Positions 24,600-33,624 of a stretch of DNA of 58,804 bases are shown here, one piece after another. Origin of the DNA: an uncultured Prevotella sp. (lineage in GTDB: Bacteria > Bacteroidota > Bacteroidia > Bacteroidales > Bacteroidaceae). Made by a program: the position numbers and the translations under genes. The stretch spans positions 1-58,804 of the forward strand of contig CAMCLD010000011.1 in NCBI GenBank assembly GCA_945875635.1, written 5' to 3'. Position 1 is the stretch's first letter. Every line of letters begins with the position of its first letter. The notes under the pieces are model-generated. The model searched no databases. It was given only the letters and a program-made list of their open reading frames with translations, and was not told the origin of the DNA.

Positions 24600-26540
24600 A
24601 TGAGTTATCTACGATTCGAAAAGGCTCTGATGACCAATCTGGAGGAATCACTACCGAAGGAATTGCTTCGCACCAATCGTTCGGGAGCTTATTCTTGTTC
24701 CACAATTGTTGACTGCAACACGCGAAAGTATCACGGTTTGTTCGTTATTCCGATACCGGAACTTGACGACGAAAACCATGTGCTGCTTTCCTCACTCGAC
24801 ACGACAGTCGTGCAGCATGGTGCAGAATTCAATCTGGGACTCCATAAGTATCAGGGCAACAACTACAGTCCTAAAGGCCATAAGTACATACGTGAATTTG
24901 ATTGCGACAAAGTGCCTACGACGATTTACCGTGTAGGTGGTGTACTTCTCAAGAAGGAGTTCATTTTCCAGGCTTACGAAATGAGACTTCTAATCCGCTA
25001 CACACTTGTTGATGCGCATTCTGCCACTACATTACGTTTCAGACCATTTCTCGCATTCCGCAGTGTGCGACAGTTTACACATGAAAATTCCACAGCATCG
25101 AGGGAATATACCGAGGTGCCTGGTGGAATAAGAACTTGTATGTATGCAGGCTATCCTGATTTGTATATGCAGTTCTCAAAGGAAAACCGCTTTGTTTTCC
25201 AGCCAGACTGGTACAGAGGGGTAGAGTATCCAAAAGAGCAGGAAAGAGGATATGCCTCTAACGAGGATCTTTATGTTCCGGGCTATTTTGAGATGGACAT
25301 AAAGAAAGGTGAGAGCATTGTGTTCGCCGCTTCCATAAGTGAGGCGAAAACATCTACGCTTGGCAAGCTTTTTGACAAGGAGGTGAGCCTGCGCTCTCCA
25401 CGCGACAATTTCTTCCATTGCCTTGTTAATGCAGCACATCAGTTCCATTACCGCACTAAGAATGACGAGAGGTATATCATTGCGGGATATCCATGGTTCA
25501 AGTGCCGAGCACGTGACACGTTTGTCTCTTTGCCTGGACTGACCCTCTCCATTGAAGAACAAGACTATTTTGAACTTGTCATGAAGACTGCTGAACGTGA
25601 GTTGCGAGATTTCATGCAAGGTAACCCTCAGACTGGCAAGATGGCGGAGATAGAACAGCCAGATGTTCCCCTATGGGCAATATGGGCAATACAGCAATAT
25701 GCCAAAGAGGCGGGTAAGGACAAGTGTATTGAGATGTATGGCAAGTTGGTTGCTGACATACTTGATTATATCATAGACGGTAACCATCCTAATCTGACAC
25801 TTGACGATAATGGTCTTCTGCATACCGATGGGAAGGACAAAGCAGTAACATGGATGAATTCAACAGCCAACGGACGTCCCGTCGTCCCCCGAACTGGATA
25901 CATAGTAGAGTTCAATGCTCTGTGGTATAATGCACTCCGTTTCGCTGCAACGCTGACAACAGATGCCAAGCGTGTGTCGCAATTGGAAGAATTGGCAGAA
26001 AAGGCAAAGGTATCATTCGTAGAGACGTTCCTCAATGAGTATGGATATCTGTTTGACTATGTTGACGGCAATATGATGGATTGGAGTGTCAGGCCAAACA
26101 TGATATTCGCAGTGGCTCTTGACTATTCTCCGTTGTCTCAGCCACAGAAGAAGAGTGTTCTTGATATTTGCACCAGAGAACTTCTCACTCCAAAGGGACT
26201 TCGTTCCCTTTCTCCAAAGAGTGGAGGATACAATCCTATTTATGTCGGACCTCAGACCCAGCGAGACTATGCATATCATCAAGGAACAGCATGGCCTTGG
26301 CTTGGAGGCTTCTACATGGAGGCTTGTCTCAAGCTATACAAGCGCACAAGGCTTAGCTTCATAGAAAGACAGATGGTAGGCTTTGAAGATGAGATGAGCT
26401 ATCACTGCCTTGGAACCATAAGTGAGCTGTTTGATGGCAACCCGCCATTCTACGGCAGAGGTGCTACGTCCTTTGCCATGAATGTAGGGCAGATTCTGAG
26501 AATGCTCGAACTGCTTGAGAAATACCAATACCAGTACTAA
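24600..26540 (+). CDS. Glycogen debranching enzyme (amylo-alpha-1,6-glucosidase)
   Basis: This 646-residue cytoplasmic protein has an N-terminal beta-sandwich (NRSGAYSCSTIVDCNTRKYHGL, and AEFNLGLHKYQG) and a C-terminal (alpha/alpha)6 barrel with YIIAGYPWFKCRARDTFVSL, TGYIVEFNALWYNALRFAA, DWSVRPNMIFAVALDYSPL and AYHQGTAWPWLGGFYMEA. This is the GDE_C (GH133-like) pattern, which removes alpha-1,6-linked glucose at branch points of glycogen. It is the first gene in an operon with a glycosyltransferase and a GH57 protein, an arrangement common in Bacteroidales for internal alpha-glucan turnover. No signal peptide is present. Confidence 0.9.
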   Translation: MSYLRFEKALMTNLEESLPKELLRTNRSGAYSCSTIVDCNTRKYHGLFVIPIPELDDENHVLLSSLDTTVVQHGAEFNLGLHKYQGNNYSPKGHKYIREFDCDKVPTTIYRVGGVLLKKEFIFQAYEMRLLIRYTLVDAHSATTLRFRPFLAFRSVRQFTHENSTASREYTEVPGGIRTCMYAGYPDLYMQFSKENRFVFQPDWYRGVEYPKEQERGYASNEDLYVPGYFEMDIKKGESIVFAASISEAKTSTLGKLFDKEVSLRSPRDNFFHCLVNAAHQFHYRTKNDERYIIAGYPWFKCRARDTFVSLPGLTLSIEEQDYFELVMKTAERELRDFMQGNPQTGKMAEIEQPDVPLWAIWAIQQYAKEAGKDKCIEMYGKLVADILDYIIDGNHPNLTLDDNGLLHTDGKDKAVTWMNSTANGRPVVPRTGYIVEFNALWYNALRFAATLTTDAKRVSQLEELAEKAKVSFVETFLNEYGYLFDYVDGNMMDWSVRPNMIFAVALDYSPLSQPQKKSVLDICTRELLTPKGLRSLSPKSGGYNPIYVGPQTQRDYAYHQGTAWPWLGGFYMEACLKLYKRTRLSFIERQMVGFEDEMSYHCLGTISELFDGNPPFYGRGATSFAMNVGQILRMLELLEKYQYQY

Positions 26541-26573
26541 AGACAAGACCTAAAATACCAAAAATCTAAGCAA

Positions 26574-27839
26574 ATGAAAGTATTAATGTTTGGATGGGAG
26601 TATCCGCCACATGTATTTGGCGGACTCGCCACGGCCAATTACGGTATATCTGAGGGCTTGCACGCACAGGGCGACATAGACATTACTCTTTGTCTGCCTA
26701 AACCATGGGGTGATGAAAGCCAGAATGCCGCAAGGATAATTGCCATGAATGCAGTCCCTATAGCATGGAGGGATGTCAGCCATGACTATGTGCGCTCGAG
26801 AGTTGGCAATATTATGTCGCCTGACCTTTATTTCCAGTTGCGTGACCATATTTACGCTGATTTCAACTATATGAATGTCAACGACCTTGGCTGTATGGAG
26901 TTTGCTGGTGGATATCCACAGAATCTCCATGAGGAGATTAACAATTACTCTGTCATAGCTGGAGTCGTGGCGCGTCAGCAGGATTTTGACATCATACATG
27001 CTCACGACTGGCTTACATACCCGGCAGGCATCCATGCAAAGAATGTTAGCGGAAAGCCATTGTGCATCCATGTTCATGCAACAGACTTTGACAGGTCAAG
27101 AGGCAAGGTTAATCCCACAGTCTATGGCATTGAGAAGGATGGAATGGATAATGCTGACTGTATAATGTGTGTGTCTGAACTAACGCGCCAGACAGTAATC
27201 AACCATTATCATCAGGACCCGCGTAAATGTTTTACAGTACACAATGCTGTTTATCCGTTGCGTCAGGAACTTCAGGATATTCCCCGCCCTGACCATACAG
27301 GTAAGGATAAGATTGTAACGTTTCTTGGTCGTATCACAATGCAGAAAGGACCAGAGTACTTTGTTGAGGCAGCAAATATGGTGCTTCACCGCACTCGTAA
27401 TGTTCGTTTCTGCATGGCTGGTTCTGGTGACATGATGGATCAGATGATATATCTTGCTGCTGAGCGTGGCATTGCAGACCGTTTCCATTTCCCTGGTTTC
27501 ATGCGTGGAAAACAGGTATATGAGTGCCTCAAGGATTCCGATGTCTATGTCATGCCATCTGTAAGTGAGCCTTTCGGCATCTCGCCGCTTGAGGCTATGC
27601 AATGTGGAACACCGTCAATCATTTCCAAGCAGAGCGGATGCGCTGAGATACTTACAAATTGTATCAAGGTTGATTATTGGGATATCCATGCCCTTGCTGA
27701 TGCCATATATTCTATTTGTCATAATGACAGTCTTTTCCACTATCTTCAGGATGAGGGAAAGAAAGAGGTTGACCAGATTACATGGGAGAAGGTAGGAGCC
27801 TGGATAAGGGAACTGTACATGAGAACATTGGGGTGGTAG
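26574..27839 (+). CDS. Glycosyltransferase family 4, glycogen/starch synthase-like
   Basis: The 421-residue protein has the GT-B fold: N-terminal MFGWEYPPHVFGGLATANYG, HAHDWLTYPAGI, then a C-terminal nucleotide-sugar domain with VTFLGRITMQKGPEYFVEAA, MAGSGDM, FPGFMRGKQVYECLKDSDVY and PSVSEPFGISPLEAMQCGTP with the E-x7-E motif. The N-terminal GG loop and overall length are like the GT4/GT5 enzymes that build alpha-1,4-glucans. Position between the debranching enzyme and the GH57 protein supports a glycogen role; the acceptor and donor are not proven. It begins 33 bases after the previous gene. Confidence 0.85.
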   Translation: MKVLMFGWEYPPHVFGGLATANYGISEGLHAQGDIDITLCLPKPWGDESQNAARIIAMNAVPIAWRDVSHDYVRSRVGNIMSPDLYFQLRDHIYADFNYMNVNDLGCMEFAGGYPQNLHEEINNYSVIAGVVARQQDFDIIHAHDWLTYPAGIHAKNVSGKPLCIHVHATDFDRSRGKVNPTVYGIEKDGMDNADCIMCVSELTRQTVINHYHQDPRKCFTVHNAVYPLRQELQDIPRPDHTGKDKIVTFLGRITMQKGPEYFVEAANMVLHRTRNVRFCMAGSGDMMDQMIYLAAERGIADRFHFPGFMRGKQVYECLKDSDVYVMPSVSEPFGISPLEAMQCGTPSIISKQSGCAEILTNCIKVDYWDIHALADAIYSICHNDSLFHYLQDEGKKEVDQITWEKVGAWIRELYMRTLGW

Positions 27840-27919
27840 CCCCCTCTGGTTTCCCTTTTAGAGGGAGGACACATGATTAGTGACATTATTATTGACAATT
27901 TACGAACAACTTTGACCCC

Positions 27920-27964
27920 AGCCCCTGTAGGTCATTCTCCTTTCTGGAGGAGTGAGGTGGGGCT
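27920..27964. repeat. Intergenic hairpin in the alpha-glucan operon
   Basis: AGCCCC (27920-27925) pairs with GGGGCT (27959-27964), and CTCC/GGAG pair inside. A related pattern, CCCCCTCTGG with AGAGGGAGG, lies at 27841-27868. Such C/G-rich palindromes look like dispersed intergenic repeats. It lies 9 nt before the GH57 start and could reduce its expression. Confidence 0.45.
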
Positions 27965-27973
27965 TCAAGACTT

Positions 27974-29386
27974 ATGAAAACCATTTGTTTATATTTTGAG
28001 ATACATCAGATAATTCATCTCAAACGCTACCGTTTCTTTGATATCGGTACTGATCATTATTATTATGACGACTATGAGAATGAGCGCTCAATATCTGACA
28101 TAGCAGAGCGTTCATATATGCCAGCTCTCACATGTCTTCTTGACATGATTAAGGAGAACGGAAAATTCTTCAAGGTGGCTTTTTCCATATCTGGAGTCGG
28201 AATGGAGCAGCTTGAGATGCATGCGCCTCAAGTTATTGAGAAACTTCAGGAATTGAATGAGACAGGGTGTGTGGAGTTCCTTGCAGAACCTTATTCACAT
28301 GGCCTTGCTGCCCTTGCCAACGAGGAGAGTTTTGCTGCAGATGTACGCAAGCAGGCTGTCAAGATGAAGGAATATTTTGGCAAGGAACCATCCGTGCTAA
28401 GAAACTCATCGCTTATCTACAGCGATGACATAGGACTTCAGGCTGCCCAACTTGGTTTCAAGGGTATGCTTACAGAGGGTGCAAAACATGTGCTTGGTTG
28501 GAAATCTCCTCATTATGTTTATAATTGTGCTCTTGCTCCCAACCTCAAGCTGCTGCTTCGCGATGTAAACCTAAGTGATGATATCAGCCTTCGTTTCAAC
28601 GACAGCGACTGGGATGGCTATCCTCTTTTTGCGGACAGCTATGTAGATCGTATAGCCTCTCTTCCAGATGAGGAGCAGATCATAAATATCTTTATGGAAC
28701 TCTCTGCACTTGGCATAGCGCAGCCTTTGTCAAGTAACATCCTTGAGTTCTTACACGCTATTCCTGCATGTGCAAAGCAAAGGGGCATTACATTCTCCAC
28801 ACCTACCGAGATTTGCCAGAAGATGAAGAGTGTAAGTCCCCTTGATGTGCCTGACACTCTCAGCTGGGTTGATGAGGAGAGGGATGTAAGTTCATGGCTT
28901 GGCAATCCTATGCAGCGAGAGGCTTTCAACAAGCTTTATAGCGTTGCTGACCGTGTACGCATAGCCAATGACCCGCGCATTAATCAGGATTGGGACTATC
29001 TGCAGGCAAGCAATAATTTCCGCTTCATGACTACTAAGGCTAACAATGTTGGACTTGACAGAGGTATTTATACCACTCCTTTTGATGCCTTTACAAATTA
29101 TATGAATATCCTTGGCGACTTCATCAACCGTGTAAACGCACTTTATCCTGAAGAGATTGATAACGATGAGCTAAACTCACTTCTCACAACTATCCGCAAT
29201 CAGGATGGGGAGATTGAGATGAAGGAAAAGGAGATAATACGCCTCCAGAACAAGATAGAGAAGATAGAGACAGAGAGTGATAAATTGCGCGCAAAGCTTG
29301 AGAAACAAGCTACTAAGAAACCTGTTACTAAGAAACCAGCTGCAAGAAAGACCGTAGCTAAGAAATCAGTTGACGAAAAGGCGTAG
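27974..29386 (+). CDS. Glycoside hydrolase family 57 (alpha-amylase-like) with coiled-coil basic tail
   Basis: The 470-residue cytoplasmic protein has a GH57 barrel at residues 1-300: FEIHQIIHLKRYRFFD, VEFLAEPYSHGLAAL with the nucleophile-position Glu105, and ITFSTPTEI. The enzymes cut or transfer alpha-1,4-glucans. The usual acid/base motif of relatives (FMDYETFGEHQ-like) reads FMELSALGIAQ at residues 240-250, so the catalytic Asp appears to be Glu242 or lost; activity is therefore uncertain. Residues about 405-440 form a coiled coil, and the tail is Lys/Pro/Ala-rich (TKKPVTKKPAARKTVAKKS), perhaps binding an acidic polymer. It is the last gene of the alpha-glucan operon and is followed by a strong terminator. 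Confidence 0.82.
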   Translation: MKTICLYFEIHQIIHLKRYRFFDIGTDHYYYDDYENERSISDIAERSYMPALTCLLDMIKENGKFFKVAFSISGVGMEQLEMHAPQVIEKLQELNETGCVEFLAEPYSHGLAALANEESFAADVRKQAVKMKEYFGKEPSVLRNSSLIYSDDIGLQAAQLGFKGMLTEGAKHVLGWKSPHYVYNCALAPNLKLLLRDVNLSDDISLRFNDSDWDGYPLFADSYVDRIASLPDEEQIINIFMELSALGIAQPLSSNILEFLHAIPACAKQRGITFSTPTEICQKMKSVSPLDVPDTLSWVDEERDVSSWLGNPMQREAFNKLYSVADRVRIANDPRINQDWDYLQASNNFRFMTTKANNVGLDRGIYTTPFDAFTNYMNILGDFINRVNALYPEEIDNDELNSLLTTIRNQDGEIEMKEKEIIRLQNKIEKIETESDKLRAKLEKQATKKPVTKKPAARKTVAKKSVDEKA

Positions 29387-29402
29387 AGATTATCTATACA
29401 TT

Positions 29403-29444
29403 AAGGACTTAGGTGGTTAAGAATGACACCTAAGTCCTTTTTTT
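29403..29444 (+). terminator. Rho-independent terminator of the alpha-glucan operon
   Basis: AAGGACTTAGGTG (29403-29415) pairs perfectly with CACCTAAGTCCTT (29427-29439), then TTTTT. Confidence 0.95.
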
Positions 29445-29493
29445 CCTTCATCCATAATGTTAAGCGATAAATATTGAAAATGTTTGCAAGTCT

Positions 29494-29560
29494 GATAAGG
29501 TTAATAATCTATCGACCGACAGATTAATAACCTATCGGTCGATAGGTTATTAACCTTATC
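29494..29560. repeat. Long inverted repeat with two alternative hairpins
   Basis: The 26-base arms 29494-29519 and 29535-29560 are complementary except for one G-U position. A second, perfect 12-bp hairpin (29525-29536 with 29541-29552, loop GGTC) uses the same right arm, so the two folds exclude each other. It lies between convergent operons, after a complete terminator on one side and next to the trpG 3' end on the other. Confidence 0.75.
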
Positions 29561-29610
29561 GGCAACGCAACCGACATAATTACACATGAAATAGTATTCT
29601 ATTGCTGTTT

Positions 29611-30177
29611 TCATGGGTATAGCCAGTTTTGTATGATTCTTTTTCCTTCGGGTGTCAGTACACTCTCTGGATGGAACTGTATGCCGTGTATGTCGAGGTG
29701 CTTGTGCCTCAAAGCCATGATATTGCCGTCATCAGACACAGCCGTAATGTCAAGGCATTCCGGGAATGATGTTTTTGATACAACCCAACTGTGATATCTG
29801 CCTATTGTAATCCTCTTTGGCATACCATTGAAGATGTAGTCGTTGCCATATTGAGTACATTCCGTAGCCACACCGTGGTAAACGTCAGGAAGATTCTCAA
29901 GTCTTCCTCCGAAGACCTCTCCAATGGCCTGATGACCAAGACACACTCCGAGTATAGGCTTGTGTCCGGAATACGCCTTTATGACATCGGTGAGCAGTCC
30001 CGCTTCCGATGGTATTCCAGGTCCAGGGCTGAGTATTATCTTGTCAAATGGCTTGAGTTGGTTCAATGTGAACTGGTCATTACGAATGACAGTCACCCTT
30101 GCACCCAGTTCCTTAACCATGTGTGAGAGGTTATATGTAAATGAATCGTAATTGTCAATTATAACTATGTTACTCAT
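29611..30177 (-). CDS. trpG: Anthranilate synthase component II (glutamine amidotransferase)
   Basis: The 188-residue protein releases ammonia from glutamine for anthranilate synthase. It has IDNYDSFTYNL at the N-terminus, LSPGPGIPSEAG, the nucleophile Cys in GVCLGHQAIGEVFGG, and the His-Glu pair in IQFHPESVLTPEG. It is the last gene of the trp operon here and its start overlaps the end of trpE by 8 bases. Start at 30177 (MSNIVIID) is favoured over the ATG two codons upstream. It may also serve folate synthesis, as many TrpG proteins do. Confidence 0.95.
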   Translation of the reverse strand: MSNIVIIDNYDSFTYNLSHMVKELGARVTVIRNDQFTLNQLKPFDKIILSPGPGIPSEAGLLTDVIKAYSGHKPILGVCLGHQAIGEVFGGRLENLPDVYHGVATECTQYGNDYIFNGMPKRITIGRYHSWVVSKTSFPECLDITAVSDDGNIMALRHKHLDIHGIQFHPESVLTPEGKRIIQNWLYP

Positions 30178-31591
30178 TTTCAATCTTTTTTATTGCTTTT
30201 ACCAATGCCCCCAATTTATTTCCACACTCTTCAAGCTCGTACTGGTCGTTGCTTTTTGCCACAATTCCGCTGCCAGCCTGAAACCATAGTTCTCCATTGC
30301 GACTGATGAACGTCCTTATCACAATAGCTTGGTTCAAATCCCCATCAAGCCCTATGAATCCTATACATCCACCATAAGCCCCCCTGTTGTGTGGCTCTAA
30401 TTCGCTGATTATTTGCATGGCTCTCACCTTTGGAGCACCGCTCAGTGTTCCAGCTGGGAACGTGTCTATGAATGCCTTTATTCTGTCAGCATCTTTTTCA
30501 AGTGTACCGCTGACACGACTTACGAGATGTATCACATGGCTGTAGAATTGCATGTCTTTGTAGAATTCCACATGCACGTCATGGCAGTTACGGCTAAGGT
30601 CGTTGCGTGCAAGATCCACGAGCATGACGTGCTCTGCATTCTCTTTTGGGTCATTTCGCAGGAACTCAGCATTCTTCCTGTCTTGTTCTATATCACCAGT
30701 TCTTTTTGTTGTTCCGGCTATAGGGTCTATGATAGACTTGTCGCCCTTTATTCTGTTGTGTGTTTCCGGACTTGAGCCGAATATGCGGAAACCACCGAAG
30801 TCGAAATAGAAAAGATATGGACTTGGGTTAATGCTTCTCAGTTCTCTGTAGAGTCTGAAATCATCACCCTCATATTTCTGTATGAAGCGTCTGCTTATGA
30901 CAATCTGGAACACATCCCCTCTCATGCAGTGTGCCACGCACTTTCTGATGTTAGCCTTGTGTTCCTCATCTGTCAGCGTGGAAGTAGGACATCCCACAGC
31001 CTTGAAACTAAAAGGCTTTACATCCTGTCTGTTTATGGCTTTCTCTATGTCGATTATCTCATGTCCGTCATCATTGCCATCGGACAGCGTGGCAATGGTA
31101 AGCGTGTTGTTGAAGTGGTCAAATACAATAATGTCGCTGTACATTATATACATGATATCCGGAGCATCGTTCCTGTCCATTTTAGTGTCCTTTACAGGTA
31201 TATCCTCGAAATATCTCACAGCGTTGAATGAAGTGTATCCGTATAGTCCGAAATATTCAGCACCTTCACCAGTAACTTTGAACCGGCTAATGAATCTGCT
31301 GATGGCATCGGCTACAGATTGTTTTGCTTCACCTTTCTTCTCATTCTCCACTTCTTTCCTCTCGTGGCTACCATCGGGAAAGGAACAATCTATCATTCCA
31401 TGACCAATTTTTAAACTTGCAATGGGTTTTATGCCTATGAACGACCTGCTGTTGTCGTTCCCGTGATAGTCGGAACTCTCAAGGAGAGCACTCTGTGGGT
31501 ATATGTCTCTAAGCCGCATATACACCCCAACGGGTGTGTAGAGGTCTCCCAGAAGTGTGCGGCATTTAGTTGTGTATGTAAAAGTCTTCAT
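30170..31591 (-). CDS. trpE: Anthranilate synthase component I
   Basis: It converts chorismate to anthranilate with TrpG. The 473-residue protein carries the tryptophan-binding signature ALLESSDYHG near residue 36, so feedback inhibition is likely, and the chorismate-binding domain with VFQIVISRRFIQKY, GSSPETHNRIKG, IAGTTKRTGD, DLARNDLSR, FPAGTLSGAPKVRAMQIISE and GAYGGCIGFIGLDGD. The start at 31591 (MKTFTYTT) is directly after the trpB stop; 14 codons upstream in frame would overlap trpB. Sixth gene in the operon. Confidence 0.95.
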   Translation of the reverse strand: MKTFTYTTKCRTLLGDLYTPVGVYMRLRDIYPQSALLESSDYHGNDNSRSFIGIKPIASLKIGHGMIDCSFPDGSHERKEVENEKKGEAKQSVADAISRFISRFKVTGEGAEYFGLYGYTSFNAVRYFEDIPVKDTKMDRNDAPDIMYIMYSDIIVFDHFNNTLTIATLSDGNDDGHEIIDIEKAINRQDVKPFSFKAVGCPTSTLTDEEHKANIRKCVAHCMRGDVFQIVISRRFIQKYEGDDFRLYRELRSINPSPYLFYFDFGGFRIFGSSPETHNRIKGDKSIIDPIAGTTKRTGDIEQDRKNAEFLRNDPKENAEHVMLVDLARNDLSRNCHDVHVEFYKDMQFYSHVIHLVSRVSGTLEKDADRIKAFIDTFPAGTLSGAPKVRAMQIISELEPHNRGAYGGCIGFIGLDGDLNQAIVIRTFISRNGELWFQAGSGIVAKSNDQYELEECGNKLGALVKAIKKIENE

Positions 31592-31592
31592 G

Positions 31593-32798
31593 TCAGAACC
31601 CTCCATATTCCTTTGCCATTTCCTTGTTGTCAAGATAAGTCTGCACGTCCTTGTCGCCTCTTCCGCTTACGGTGAGTACCACTATGTCTGATGGCTTGAA
31701 ACAAATCTTGCTGAGTGCAGCTATGGCGTGGGCACTCTCTATAGCGGGTATTATTCCCTCCAGTCTGGTGAGTTCGTATCCAGCGTAGATAGCCTCATCG
31801 TCATTTATGGCAAGAACATGTGTCCTTCCCTCTTGTGCCAGTTGTGCGTGCATAGGACCAATGCCTGGATAGTCAAGACCGGCACTTATGGTGAAAGCTT
31901 CCTCTATCTGCCCATCTTCAGTCTGCATCACAAGTGTTCTGGCTCCGTGTATTATGCCCTCCGTACCGCAGTGCATTGTAGCAGCTGTGCGATTAGTGTT
32001 CACACCGCTTCCTCCTGCCTCTGCAAGATATATCTTTACCCTTTCATCGTCAACATAGTTGTATATTGTGCCGGCAGCATTTGAACCTCCACCTACACAT
32101 GCCACGAGATAGTCTGGATAGTTGCGTCCTGTTTTCTCTTCCAGTTGCCACTTCAGTTCTTCAGATATGATGCTTTGCATCCTTGCAACGATGTCAGGGT
32201 AGGGATGAGGTCCCATCGTAGAGCCTACGATGTAGAACGTGTCTTTTGGGTGGCAGCACCAGTCGCGTATAGCTTCTGAGCAAGCGTCGCTCAGAGTCAT
32301 GTTTCCTGTTGTAACAGGATGTACAGTTGCACCGAGCATCTTCATGCGTTCCACATTGGTGTGCTGGCGTTCTACGTCTGTCTTGCCCATGAATATTTCA
32401 CACTTCATGTTCATCAATGCGCACACAGTAGCTGTTGCCACACCATGTTGTCCGGCTCCCGTCTCGGCTATGATGCGTGTCTTCCCCATTCTCTTAGCCA
32501 TTAGAATCTGACCTACGGTATTGTTTATCTTATGTGCTCCCGTATGGTTTAGATCCTCTCTTTTCAAGAATAGTCTGCATCCATATTTCTCGCTCATGCG
32601 TCTTGCATGGTACAGAGGAGAGGGGCGCCCTACATAGTCCCTCAGCAGATTGTGATATTCGCTTTTGAACGTCTCGTCTTCTAAAATGTTGAGATATGAT
32701 TCCTGTAGGTCTGTGACACATTTGTATAATATTTCAGGAACGTATGCACCTCCGAATTTTCCGAAGAATCCATTTACAGGTTGGTTTTTACTGCTCAT
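31593..32798 (-). CDS. trpB: Tryptophan synthase beta chain
   Basis: It joins indole and L-serine to tryptophan with pyridoxal phosphate. The 401-residue protein has FGKFGGAYVPEILY, REDLNHTGAHKINN with the PLP-binding Lys, AETGAGQHGVATA, VGSTMGPHPYP, CVGGGSNAAGTIYNY for phosphate binding, and GLDYPGIGPMHA. These are TrpB1 features. The start MSSKNQPVNGFFG at 32798 is the family start; the longer frame overlaps trpA. It follows trpA after 43 bases, the largest gap within the operon. Confidence 0.96.
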   Translation of the reverse strand: MSSKNQPVNGFFGKFGGAYVPEILYKCVTDLQESYLNILEDETFKSEYHNLLRDYVGRPSPLYHARRMSEKYGCRLFLKREDLNHTGAHKINNTVGQILMAKRMGKTRIIAETGAGQHGVATATVCALMNMKCEIFMGKTDVERQHTNVERMKMLGATVHPVTTGNMTLSDACSEAIRDWCCHPKDTFYIVGSTMGPHPYPDIVARMQSIISEELKWQLEEKTGRNYPDYLVACVGGGSNAAGTIYNYVDDERVKIYLAEAGGSGVNTNRTAATMHCGTEGIIHGARTLVMQTEDGQIEEAFTISAGLDYPGIGPMHAQLAQEGRTHVLAINDDEAIYAGYELTRLEGIIPAIESAHAIAALSKICFKPSDIVVLTVSGRGDKDVQTYLDNKEMAKEYGGF

Positions 32799-32841
32799 AA
32801 TGTATTTCTTGACTTTTATTATTATAGTTAAGAATCTGGAG

Positions 32842-33624
32842 TCAGCCTTTTTCAAGAGCCTCATAAAGATTGTCAATTGCTTTTTCAGCATCTCCATTGC
32901 TGTCGTTCAGCAGAGTAACGAACTTGCTTCCGATTATGGCACCGGCGGCATTTGCATTGGCACTGTCAAGCGTCTGCTTGTTGCTTATGCCGAATCCTAT
33001 CATCCTTGGATTTCTCAGATTCATGGAATTGATGTGTCTGAAGTAATCCTGTTTAGCCTCATCGAAACACTTTTGTGCGCCAGTTATGCTTGCAGAACTA
33101 ACCATATAGATGAAACCGTCTGTGTTGTTGTCTATAAAACGTATTCTGTCATCGCTTGTTTCAGGAGTAATCATCATTATTACCCTTAAGTCATATCTGT
33201 CGGCTACGGGTTTCACGTCATCTATATAATCCTTGAAAGGCAAGTCTGGGATTATCATTCCGCTTACGCCACATTCCACACAGCTCTTGCAGAACTCCTC
33301 GATACCATAATGCATAATAACATTGAGGTACCCCATCATGACGAGTGGTATTCTAACCTTCCCCTTTATCTCCTTAAGTTGTTGGAAGAGGAGACGGAGT
33401 GTCATTCCGTTTTTCAAAGCCACCGTTCCTGCACTCTGTATGACAGGACCATCGGCAAGAGGATCGCTGAATGGTATTCCAACCTCTATCATGTCAATGC
33501 CTCTTTCCTGTAGTGTCAGTATCACGTTGCCTGTTCCTTCAAGTGTAGGACAGCCTGCGCAGAAATAGAGCGACAGCAGCTTTCTGTTCTTGTTCTCATT
33601 GAACAATTTGTTTATTCTATTCAT
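32842..33624 (-). CDS. trpA: Tryptophan synthase alpha chain
   Basis: It cleaves indole-3-glycerol phosphate and passes indole to TrpB. The 260-residue barrel has LSLYFCAGCPTLEG, MIEVGIPFSDPLADGPVIQ with the catalytic Glu, MGYLNVIMHYGIEEF, GMIIPDLPFKDYID with the catalytic Asp region, MVSSASITGAQ and GFGISNKQT. It overlaps trpF by 8 bases. Nothing unusual in length. Confidence 0.95.
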   Translation of the reverse strand: MNRINKLFNENKNRKLLSLYFCAGCPTLEGTGNVILTLQERGIDMIEVGIPFSDPLADGPVIQSAGTVALKNGMTLRLLFQQLKEIKGKVRIPLVMMGYLNVIMHYGIEEFCKSCVECGVSGMIIPDLPFKDYIDDVKPVADRYDLRVIMMITPETSDDRIRFIDNNTDGFIYMVSSASITGAQKCFDEAKQDYFRHINSMNLRNPRMIGFGISNKQTLDSANANAAGAIIGSKFVTLLNDSNGDAEKAIDNLYEALEKG

